DNA of 64,000 bases from Bos javanicus (Eukaryota > Chordata > Mammalia > Artiodactyla > Bovidae), in contig NC_083883.1 of the NCBI RefSeq assembly GCF_032452875.1, positions 51,396,698 through 51,460,697 on the forward strand, given 5' to 3'. Positions 32,825-42,602 of the stretch are shown here, one piece after another (position 1 is the first letter of the stretch; every line of letters begins with the position of its first letter). The translations under genes and the position numbers were made by a program. The notes beneath the pieces are model-generated. The model was not told the origin of the DNA. It ran no database searches and worked only from the letters and a program-made list of their open reading frames with translations.

Positions 32825-33095
32825 CTGCTGCTGCTAAGTCGCTTCAGTCCTATCGGACTCTGTGCGACCCATAGACGGCAGCCCACCAGGCTCCCCCGTC
32901 CCTGGGATTCTCCAGGCAAGAACACTGGAGTGGGTTGCCATTTCCTTCTCCAATGCATGAAAGTGAAAAGTGAAAGTGAAGTCTCTCAGTCGTGTCCGAC
33001 TCTTAGCGACCCCATGGACTGCAGCCCACCAGGCTCCTCCGCCCATGGGATTTTCCAGGCAAGAGTGCTGGAGTGGGGTGCCATTGCCTTCTCCG
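32825..33095 (-). mobile_element. BOV-A2 SINE with TSD
   Basis: A dimeric Bov-A unit between GCTTACTAGAATG (32812-32824) and GCTTACTAGAGTG (33096-33108), one mismatch. Confidence 0.92.
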
Positions 33096-33793
33096 GCTTA
33101 CTAGAGTGAGCATCTGCCTAATGGGGAGTCAGGAAGCTCCTTAGTGATCATCAGGGGCTTTGGGGAAGTTACAAAGGGGTTCAGTTTCAGAGATGACCTT
33201 GGTCGTGAGCTCCGCTTCTATGGCCTTGGTGCGAGGCCTCGCACCTGTGGCTTTGGGGCAGGACTCAACACTTTCCTCACACCCTGAGTCCAGACTGCAA
33301 ACACACACCCTCGGACAGGTGGAAATGGACCACGCTGACCCCAGACAAGGCTGGGGCGTGCACAGTGAGCAGGGAGGACTCAGTTCAGCTCCAGCCCAGC
33401 GTGGCATATTGTTCCAGGTCTCTGGTCTCAAAAAGAGAAGTGAGAAACCTCTATTTTACGTGAACTCTACAGTCACTAAAATTAACTAATCCGTTCTTCA
33501 ACCAGCTTGGGCCAAAACAGGGGAGGCAGACTGGGGCTGCACCCGTACTACCAAGCGGCGTCAGTCGCCTCCGCCACAGCCTGGTAGTTCAGGTGTCCCG
33601 CGACCCTCCGCTCGCGGTCTCTGCTCGGCCCAGCGCGCTGATCTCCAGCAATAACCACCAGCAGCGTACCAGTGTCCGTCCTTCCCGCGCTCCGGTTGCA
33701 CTTTGCTGCCTCGTCAGCACTGCGCCTGCGCGGGGGCGCTGCCGGGGCGAGCCATAGCCTTGGCGGGGGGTGAGCGGGCACCCCCGCCCTGCG

Positions 33794-33907
33794 ATGGAGC
33801 CGTCCGTTGCCATGGAGCTACCTGCTCCAAACCGCGCCGCCAGCGGACTCTGAGGAGCTTCTCCGCCCAGATCCCGCGCTGCTCGGAACCAGCGGGGCCG
33901 CTGACAG
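33794..33907 (+). other. Candidate first-exon end (non-coding) of the CpG-island gene
   Basis: The donor ACAG|GTGGGT lies at 33907/33908. An ATG at 33794 opens only about 20 codons before a stop, so the exon is probably untranslated or carries a short upstream ORF. The exon start is not defined. Confidence 0.3.
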
Positions 33908-34033
33908 GTGGGTCCGTTGGCCCCGGAGCCTGCGGTTGGGCTTGGGAACTCTGGCCACCCCCGAGGCACAAATCAGCGCCTCCGCCGTGGAAGTTCTGCC
34001 TGAGAAATAACTCCTAGTGAGGGGGTCTCCCCG

Positions 34034-34195
34034 GCCGATTTCTGGGCATTTGGACGGCCCCGGGCCAGTTTCAGGTGCCTCCCGTCCCCGCGGCGAGTTT
34101 CAGCCCCACCCCAAGCGGTTTCGTGACCCCCTTGCCGGTTTCAGGACCCTCCCCATCGGTTTCAGGCCCCGCCCCCGCCGGTTTCAGGAACCCCC
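34034..34195 (+). repeat. Degenerate minisatellite in CpG island
   Basis: Repeats of a GGTTTCAGG-like core separated by C-rich spacers begin near 34036, 34065, 34094, 34116, 34135, 34156 and 34178, with spacing of roughly 20-29 bp. Confidence 0.7.
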
Positions 34196-34262
34196 GCGTG
34201 CAGGTGCAGCCTGGGTTCCGGGCTCCGTGCAGGTTCCGGGCGGACGTGGCTATGCTGTCCTT

Positions 34263-35860
34263 GCGCATCTAGGAAACCGCTGAGCAAAACTCGAGGGCGA
34301 GCGGGCTGGTGAGGAGGGACCCTGAGTGTCCGGGCCAAGGAAGGAATTCCGAGATCATCTCAGTTTGGTTTGTAATGATTAGTCTGTTTCTAAAAACCTG
34401 TATTATTTTGTTTTCCATAAACAAATATTCGTTTTATGTGCTCACGTTATGTTTCGGGCAAACACTCCTTGAACATCCACTGTGAACCAAGTACTGAACT
34501 AGGTGATGGGCGGGCCTGCCCTGGTACCGACAGTTGAGAGAATTCCCAGATAGTTGTCTCTGCAGACGCTGGTGCGGGGATTCACAGTACTGCATCAGTA
34601 GCCAGTGCCCAAGGCCAGAAATGGAACCTTGTCCGCACCCCGAGTGCCCCAACCCCTCCCTTGCCCCACAGCAGACCCCCTTACCCATGACCACAGCCTG
34701 ACTTCTTGATTTTCTTTAGTTTTACCATTTCTAAACAATGTAGGTTTCACGTGTTTTAATCCATATATGTATACACATAGAATAACACTGTGTATTCTTT
34801 TTTAATTTTTGAAATAATCTCGAACTTACCTAAAAGTTGCAAGTTCAGCATCAAAAACTTTGTCTCCCAGGGGTATTTGAGAATAAGTTGCCTACGTAAT
34901 GCTCTGTCACCTGCAGACACTTCCATTCGCATTTCCTGCACATCAGGGCAGTTTCTAGCAGAACCACACATGACCGTCAGAGTCGGGAGGATGACTCGGA
35001 CATGTCAGGACATCTGATCATTGGCCACAGACAAACACCTTCTGCCAGCTGATCCTATAAAGGCACAGACCAGAAAGGGTCCAGTCTGGGCTCCCCAACC
35101 ACACTGAGCTATTAACGTGTTTCTTCAGTCTCTTCCAAGTCAGGCTTTCCTTGGCTCCATGATCTTGACACCTTTGAAGGTTAGAGCCCAGTGGCTTTTG
35201 TGGAAAACCCCTCCGTTTGGATTTGTCTGGTGTTTCCTCGAAATCAAATCCCCATTACGTGCCTTTGGCAGGAAGGTCACAGAAGTGGTGCCACGTGTCA
35301 CTCTGCTCTGAGCACTTGTTTAAGGTGGTGTCTGCCTGTATCTCCCCTGGGAAGTCACTTCAGCCTTTGTAATGGGCAAGTATTTTGTCGGGAGATTATG
35401 AGGCTCTAACGCCATGTCAGGCCTCACACGCTTGAGTGGATGGAGCACACTGTGGACATCGACCCCACCCTGGCCTCGGCTGGACTCTCTTACCCAACTC
35501 TAGGCTCACTGCCTTCCCCCATGCAGGCTCTAATGCCCAGTCTGGGCCACTGTGGATCCTGCCCACCTGGGCAGGGGAAGGGGGAAGGGAAGCAGCGTGT
35601 GCTTGTGTCTTCCTCCCTCCCAGCTGTGTGATAGACTCATCCACACTCTTGCACAAGCTGTAGGTCACTCTCTTCGTCACCACCCAGCTCGCCCAGGTGG
35701 ATCTCACAGTGTGTTCTATTGCTGCTGGCCAGGGTTGTTTCCAGAGTTACTGCTCTTAACGAACTCTGGTTTGCAAGGTCTTGTATGGTTCCTGTTATCT
35801 ATGTGTTAGGAGGGGAGTTCTGTCTCCTCAACAACAAAAGTACTTTGATGTGCAAACCCC
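34263..35860. other. Mixed unique and old repeat DNA
   Basis: 34460-34510 resembles an MIR/L2 core. 34790-35050 is an A/T-rich old repeat of uncertain family. The remainder is unique with no exon recognised; if CFAP74 starts at 33.9 kb this would be its intron 1. Confidence 0.4.
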
Positions 35861-35872
35861 AAGTGTCGCAGC

Positions 35873-36142
35873 TGCTGCTGCTAAGTCACTTCAGTCGTGT
35901 CCGACTCTGTGCAACTCCATAGATGGCAGGCCACCAGGCTCCCCCACCCCTGGGATTCTCCAGGCGAGAACACTGGAGTGGGTTGCCATTTTCTTCTCCA
36001 ATGCATGAAAATGAAAAGTGAAAGTGAAGTCATTCAGTTGTGTCCGACTCTTCGCAACCCCATGGACTGTAGCCTACCAGGCTCCTCCATCCATGGCATT
36101 TTCCAGGCAAGAATACTGGAGTGGGGTTCCATTGCCTTCTCC
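35873..36142 (-). mobile_element. BOV-A2 SINE with 12-bp TSD
   Basis: AAGTGTCGCAGC (35861-35872) and AAGTGTCTCAGC (36143-36154) flank a dimeric Bov-A unit. Confidence 0.92.
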
Positions 36143-36290
36143 AAGTGTCTCAGCATGTGGCCTCATTTGGAAATAACTGGTTAAGATGATGTCAAACTGA
36201 AGCAGCCAGGCCCCTCATCCATCATGACAGGTGTCTTTATAAAGGGGGGGATTTGGATGCAGACATGCAGACAGGGAGAATGCCACAGTG
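36143..36290 (+). mobile_element. MaLR-like LTR, left part
   Basis: 'atgtggcctcatttggaaat', then 'taagatgatgtcaaactga', is the same LTR class as at 4279. It seems to resume near 36760-36980 ('tctggcctccagaactatga'). Confidence 0.5.
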
Positions 36291-36749
36291 TTACAGGAAA
36301 GGGGACCCCTTCCAGGGCCTGAGAGTGGGCTCTTGTCTAACACTCAGGAGAGTTTTCCATGGAGACGCACAAGCTGACCAAGCAAGAGACTTTATTGGGA
36401 AGGGGCACCTGGGCGGAGGGCAGCAGGGTGAGGGAACCCAGAACGGCTCTGCCACATGGCTCGCAGTCTCGGGTTTTACGGTGATGGGGTTAATTTCCAA
36501 GGTGTCTCTGGCCAGACTGGTGGTGCACATCAGCCAAGATGGATTCCAGCGAGGAGGATTCTGGGAGGTTGGCGGAACACATGGACTGTCGTTTCCCTCT
36601 CCTTTTGACCTTTGCTGAATTCTTGTGGTTGGTGGTAGCTTGTTAGTTCTGTGTTCCTTACTAGGCCCTCCTGTTTAAGATACCTCATGCAAGCAGTTAC
36701 TGTGGTGCCTGGTGAGGGTCAGTGGTTTTGGTCAGTGGTTCGCCTAACA
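36289..36749 (-). mobile_element. Possible ERV LTR inside the MaLR-like LTR
   Basis: The interval separates two halves of the MaLR-like LTR, starts TG and ends CA on the plus strand, and has a reversed AATAAA at about 36391-36396. No convincing target-site duplication was found. Confidence 0.35.
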
Positions 36750-36980
36750 ACGTGGACTGGAGCTGCGCTGCCATGAGCCTGGGAAGCAGGACCGAGGAGA
36801 AGAGTCTGTACGAGGGCCTTGCTCAGCACGTCAGAGGGAGCTGGCATCTTGATATCAGGCTTCTGGCCTCCAGAACTATGAGAGAATATCTTGTTCTAAG
36901 ACAAGAGAATGTCTTGTTCTCGTGGCACTTTGCTGTGGCAGCCTCAGGAAAGGAGTACAGCATTGAAAGGTTGCTGCTGT
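36750..36980 (+). mobile_element. MaLR-like LTR, right part
   Basis: 'cttgatatcaggcttctgg' and 'cctccagaactatgagagaa' are characteristic of the 3' half of this LTR class. Confidence 0.5.
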
Positions 36981-36999
36981 GCGTTGTGTGTTAACACCA

Positions 37000-37500
37000 G
37001 GATTTGTGTCCTCCGGAGGAGAGGACTTCCATCTGGGATCAGAGATGAGGCTTGACTACTTGGAGCTTTTTGTGTAGCAAAGTTTAAAGTTTAATAGAGA
37101 TAGGGAAAGCTTCTTACACAGACATCGGAAGGGGACAGAAAGCGTGCCCCCTTGCTAGTGGTTAGCAAGGTGTTTTATGTCTATTAGAAAGGTATTAATT
37201 AGATAAGAGAGACACCTCAAGGCTGAGGGAGTTTCACCAGGCGCCTCTCCCACAATATGCATTCTTAAGATAGGATGGCACGAGGTCTGTCATTCCCCGC
37301 CCCTGCCCCCACCATGAAACAATTGACAGAAATACTGGTTTGTGGAGGCATTATCAACCCAAGATTTGAGAAAAGAGAAAAAGTTAGGTGGAACCATTTT
37401 GAAGAAAGGCAAATTCCATAGCAAATACATAGTTTCATTAACATAGCTTACGAAAAACATTTGCATAAGAAAAACAGCATTGGTTAGCTCAAGGCAGAAC
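37000..37500 (-). mobile_element. Ruminant ERV LTR-like sequence
   Basis: 'ttggagctttttgtgtagcaa', 'tagagatagggaaagcttct' and 'cccttgctagtggttagcaa' match a remembered bovine LTR pattern in reverse orientation. Ends are not resolved. Confidence 0.4.
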
Positions 37501-37510
37501 CAGGTGTCTT

Positions 37511-37550
37511 CTACACAGAATTAAAAGAAGCCTCTTTTAATTCTGTGTAG
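37511..37550. repeat. Perfect 18-bp inverted repeat with 4-nt loop
   Basis: CTACACAGAATTAAAAGA at 37511-37528, loop AGCC at 37529-37532, exact reverse complement at 37533-37550. One more pair extends it (37510 with 37551). Confidence 0.95.
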
Positions 37551-38662
37551 AGAAGGAAAAATGTCTGCCACTTGCAGTTTATTTCCTCTTGCTGCTTGGG
37601 GACCTCTGGCCTTCCTGCCTGTTACCCTCTCAGCATCTGAGTTTCTATCAGGTGATCGCCTGGGAGAGGAAGTGCTGAGTCAGAGGGCCTGGTATACACA
37701 ATAGCGGCCCCAGAAACGGCCACATGCTGACCCTCGGAACCTGTGCGTGTGTTAGGTTACAGGCTGCAGGAATCTCGGCTGTTGGTCAGCTGACTGAACC
37801 AGGAGACTGTGCTGCGTTAACCTGCTGGGCCCAGAGCAGTTAGAGGTGTCCTTCTGGTAGAACAGAGGGCAGGGGGAGCCAGGAAGAGCTGACGAGAAGG
37901 CCCACCTGACTTTAGTGGCTTTGAAGTTGGTAGGATAGGCTTTGGCCAAGGCCTGTGGGCAACCTCTAGAAACCAGAAAAAGCAAGAAGACGGACTGTGC
38001 CCCAGAGCTGCTGAAGAGGAGGGCAGCCCGGCTGACATCTTGGTGTTAGCTCCGTGGGGCTCATTTCAGACTTCCGACCTCCAGAGTTGCAGGATAATAA
38101 CGCATTTGTGTTCAATTACTGAGTGTGTGGCAGTTTCTCACAGCAGCGATCAGATCCTAGTGCAGAGGGCGTTATATTTTTAATTTTACAAGGCGATGCC
38201 GAACTCTTTTCAAAGCTTCTGTCCCAGTTTCCGCTCCCACCGTGAGTGAACAAACCTTCCCACTGCTTCCTGTCCCTGCTGGCACCTGGTATCCTCAGGC
38301 TACTAATGTGTTACTCAGACTGGTGACTGTGCAGTAATAGTTTACGTGGCTCTACTCTGCCTGTCCCTAATTACAGATGAGGTTGAGCTCATTGTCCAAC
38401 CAGGACTCTGTTAGAAGAGTTAAAGGGATCACTGTGACAACGCCGGGAACACAGGCAGGAGTCAGGACACGCAGACAAACTGGTTACAGTTGTTGGCCTC
38501 TTGAATGTCCCTTATTGTGACCAGCCTGTTTAAGTTCCACCACTTTGCTGTCATTCATCTTCCTCTGTGTTGATCGATGGATGTTCCTTACCTGTCATGA
38601 TGGGAGATGTGTTGCATTTATCTTCCTCTAATTTGCAGCTTTTCTTGAATTCTCCTTTGGGT
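37551..38662. other. Intergenic DNA, nothing firm
   Basis: Unique-looking. 38060-38160 ('ctccagagttgcaggataat') may be another MaLR LTR end. No exon recognised. Confidence 0.4.
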
Positions 38663-38938
38663 GTCACTGGATGACCAAAATACTGGAGCTTCAGCTTCAG
38701 CATCAGTCCTTCCAGTGAATATTCAGGGTTGATCTCCCTTAAGATTGACTGGTTTGATCTCCTTGCTGTCCAAGGGACTTTCAGGAGTCTTCTCCAGCAC
38801 CACAGTTCAAAGGCATCAATTCTTTGGCATTCTGCCTTCTTTACAGTCCAGCTCTCACAATCATATGTGACCACTGGGAAGACCATAGCCTTGACTATAT
38901 GGACCTCATAGCTTTGACTAGATGGACCTTTGTCGGCA
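38663..38938 (-). mobile_element. Old BovB, 3' part
   Basis: Reversed RT C-terminal region of BovB. Broken at 38938 by a plus-strand BovB insertion, with CTTTGTCGGCA at 38928-38938 duplicated at 39397-39407. Confidence 0.85.
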
Positions 38939-39396
38939 TTAAAGGTCCATCTATTCAAAGCTATGGTTTTTCCAGTAGTCATGTATGGATGTGAGAGTTG
39001 GACCATAAAGAAAGCTGAGCACCGAAGAATTGATGCTTTTGACCTATGGTGCTGGAGAAGACTCTTGAGAATCCCTTGGAGTGCAAGAAGATCAAACCAG
39101 TCAATCCTAAAGGAAATCAGTCCTGGATATTTATTGAAGGACTGATGCTGAAGCTGAAGCTCCAATACTTTGGCCACCTGATGCAAAGAACTGACTCATT
39201 TGAAAAGACCCTGATGCTGGGAAAGACTGAAGGCAGGAGAAGGGGATGACAGAGGATGAGATGGTTAGATGCCATCACCAATTCGATGGACATGAGTTTG
39301 AGCAAACTCTGGGAGTTGGTGATGGACAGGAAAGCCTGATGTGCTGCAGTCCATGGGGTCGCAAAGAGTCGGGCATGACTGAGCGACTGAATTGAA
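38939..39396 (+). mobile_element. BovB 3' fragment inserted head-to-head in older BovB
   Basis: 458 bp running to the 'gagcgactgaattgaa' 3' end, flanked by a perfect 11-bp duplication. It forms an inverted repeat with the adjacent minus-strand copy of the same region. Confidence 0.92.
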
Positions 39397-39704
39397 CTTT
39401 GTCGGCAGAGTAACATCTCTGCTTTTCAACACAGTCTAGATTTGTCATTGCTTCCCTGCCAAGAAGCAATTGTCTTCTGATTTCATGGCTGCAGTCACCG
39501 TCCCCAGTGATTTTGGAGACCAAGAAGAGGAACTCTGCCACTACTTCTACCTTTTCCCCTTCTATTTGCCATGCAGTACTGGGGCCAGATGCTATGGTCT
39601 TAGTTTTTTTAATATTTAGTCTTAAGCTGGCTCTTTCACTCTCCACCTTCACCCTCATCAAGAGGCTGTTTATAGTTCCTCTTCACTTTCTGCCATTAGA
39701 GTGG
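39397..39704 (-). mobile_element. Old BovB continuation (RT thumb region)
   Basis: Continues the copy broken at 38938. It encodes a diverged 'LVSKITGDGDCSHEIRRQLLL' type segment with stops elsewhere. Confidence 0.85.
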
Positions 39705-39953
39705 TTCAGTTCAATCACTCAGCCAGGTCTGACTCTTTGCAACCCCATGGACTGCAGCATGCCAGGCTTCCCTGTCTATCACCAACTCCCAGAGCTTGCT
39801 CGAACTCATATCCATTGAGTCAGAGATGCCATCCAACCATCTCACCTTCTGTCGTCCCCTTCTCCTCCTGCCTTCTATCTTTCCCAGCATCAGGGTCTTT
39901 TCAAATGAGTCAGTTCTTTGCATCAGGTGGCCGAAGTATTGGAGCTTCAGCTT
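39705..39953 (-). mobile_element. Short BovB 3' end inserted in older BovB
   Basis: The 3' terminal BovB segment ('ttcagttcaatcactcagcc' on the plus strand) lies out of order between two RT segments of the older copy. Imperfect flanks TTAGAGTGG and TTAGAAGTG suggest a target-site duplication. Confidence 0.8.
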
Positions 39954-42602
39954 AGAAGTGATATCATCCACATATCTGAGGTTGTTGATGTTTCTCCTTC
40001 CTATCTTGATTCCAGCTTATAATTCATCCAGCCCGGCATTTGTCATGATGTGCTCAGCGTATAGGTTAAACAGACAGGGTGACAGCAGACAGCCTTGTCA
40101 TACTCCTTTCTCAATCTTGAACCAATCAATTGTTCCATACAGGGTTCTAACTGTCGCTTCTTGACTTGCATCAGGTTTCTCAGGAGACAAGTAAGATGGT
40201 CTGGTATTCCCATCTCTCTAGAGCTTTCCACGGTTTGTCATGTTCCACACAGTCAAAGGCTTTAATGTAGTCGATGAAACAAGAGATAGATGTTTTTCTG
40301 AAATTCCCTTATTTTGTCTATAATCCAGCGAATGTTAGCAATTTGATCTCTATGTCCTCTTCCTTTTCTAAATCCTGTTTGGACATCTGGAACTTCTTGG
40401 TTTGCATAATGCTGAAGCCTAGCATGCAAGATTTTAAGCACGACCTTACTAGCACGGGAAATAAGTGCAATTATCCAATGGTTAGCACATTCTTTGGTAT
40501 TACCCTTCTTGGGAATTGGGATGAGGATTGACCTTTTCCAATCCCATGGCCACTGCTGGGTCTTCCAGGTTTGCTGACATAATGAATGCAAAACCTTGAT
40601 GGCATCATCCTTTAGGGATTTGAATAGTTCTGCTGGAATTTCATCAAATCCACTGTCTTTATTAATAGCAGTGCTTCTTAAGGCCCACCTGACTTCTCAC
40701 TCCAGAATGTCTGACTGGGTGACTAACCACATGGTCCTAGTAATTGGTTCATTAACATCTTTTTTATATTCTTTTATGCATTCTTTCCATCGCTTCTTGA
40801 TCTCTTCAGCATCTACTAGGTCTCTATCATTTTTATCCTTTATTGTGCCCACCTTTGGGCAGAATACTCCCTTGATGTTTCCAGTTTTCCTGGAGAGACT
40901 TCTAGTCTTTCCCTTTTTGTTGTTTTCTTCTATTATTAAGCATTGTTCACTGAAGAAGGCCTTCTTGTCTCTTCTGGCTATTTTTTGGAACCTTGCATCT
41001 AACTGGATGTGTGTTTCCCTCTCTCCTTTGCTTTTCTTTTCTCTTCATTCTTTCACTATTTGTAAAGCCTCCTCAAATAACCACTTTGCCTTCTTGCTTT
41101 TCTTTCTCTTTTAGATGGTTTTATTCGCCATCTCCTGTACAAGATTATGGACCTCTATCCATAGTTCTTCAGATACACTGTTAATTAGATCTAGTCCCTT
41201 AAATCTATTCATTACCTCTACTGTGAATTCATACAGGATTTGATTTAAGTCATACCTGGCTGGCCTATTGTTTTTCCCAGTTTTCTTTAGTTTAAGCCTG
41301 AATTTTGCTATGAGAAGCTGATGATCTGAGCCACAGTCAGCTCCATGTCTTGTTTTTGCTGACTGTATACAGCTTCTACATCTTCAGCTACAAAAAATGT
41401 AATCAATTTGATTTCGGTATTAACCATGTGGCGATGTGCCTGTGTAGAGTCGTCTCTTTTGTCAGTGAAAAAGGATATTTGCTATGACTAGTGCATTCTC
41501 TGGAGAAGGCAATGGCATCCCACTCCAGTACTCTTGCCTGGAAAATCCCATGGACTGAGGAGCCTGGTAAGCTGCAGTCCATGGGGTTGCTAGGAGTCGG
41601 ACACGACTGAGCGACTTCACTTTCACTTTTCACTTCCATGCATTGGAGAAGGACATGGCAACCCACTCCAGTGTTCTTGCCTGGAGAATCCCAGGGACGG
41701 GGGAGCCTGGTGGGCTGCCGTCTATAGGGTCACACAGAGTCGGACATGACTGAAGCGACTTAGCAGCAGTGCATTCTCTTGGCAGAATTCAGTTAACCTT
41801 TGCCCTGCTTCAATTTGTTCTCTAAGGCCAAACTTGCCTGCTATTCCAGGTGTATCTTGACTTCCTACTTTTGCATTCCAATCCCTGATGATGACATCTT
41901 TTTTTAGGTGTTCTAAGAGGTCTTCTAGGTCTTCATAGAACTGATCGACTACAGCTTCTTCAGTATCAGTGGTAGGGGCATAGACTTGGGTTACTATGAT
42001 GTTGAATGGCTTGCCTTGGAAATGAACCAAGATCACTCTGTCATTTTTGAGGTTGCACCTAAATACTGTATTATGGTTTTGTTGATTGTGAAAATTACTC
42101 CGTTTCTTCTATGGGATTCTTGCCCATAGTAGTAGATATAATGGTCATCTGAATTAAATTCGCCCATTCCTGTCCACTTTAGTTTGCTGTTCCTAGGATG
42201 TCCATGTTTATTCTTGCCACTTCCTGCTTGACCACATCGAACTTTCCCTGATTCATGGACCTATTCCAGGTTCCTATACCATACTGTTCTTTGCAGCATC
42301 GGGTTTTACTTTCATCACCAGACACATCCACACCTGAGCTTAGTATCCGCTTTGACCCAGCTGCTTCATTCATTCTGGTCCTATTGGTAATTCTCCTCTG
42401 CTCTTCCCCAGTAGCATATTGGACACCTTCAGAATGAGGACTCATCTTTTGGTGTCGTATCTTTTTGGCCTTTTATACAGTGAGCTTCTCACGGCAAGTA
42501 TACTGGGATGGTTTGCCATTCCCTCCTCCAGTGGATTATGTTTTGTCCGAACTCTCTACTATGACCTGTCCATCTTGGGTGGCCCTGCATGGCATGGCTC
42601 AT
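39954..42602 (-). mobile_element. Old BovB, RT to 5' region
   Basis: RT and endonuclease regions in reverse order with many stops and frameshifts, more diverged than the copies at 25-28 kb and 42.6-46 kb. Interrupted by a BOV-A2 at 41502-41767 and by another BovB at 42603. Fragment frames at 40262-40591, 41722-42036 and 42179-42445 are remnants. Confidence 0.85.
41502..41767 (+). mobile_element. BOV-A2 SINE with 12-bp TSD
   Basis: AGTGCATTCTCT at 41490-41501 and 41768-41779 flanks a dimeric Bov-A unit inserted in the old BovB. Confidence 0.93.

Larger units (their letters stand above)
33550..34262. promoter_or_regulatory. CpG island, candidate promoter of a divergent plus-strand gene
   Basis: A CpG-dense block about 16 kb upstream of GABRD. 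On the plus strand a good donor, ACAG|GTGGGT at 33907/33908, could end a non-coding first exon. In human 1p36.33, as I recall, CFAP74 starts about 15 kb upstream of GABRD and is transcribed away from it. Position and orientation agree, so CFAP74 is the best guess, but no CFAP74 coding sequence is seen here. Confidence 0.6.
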
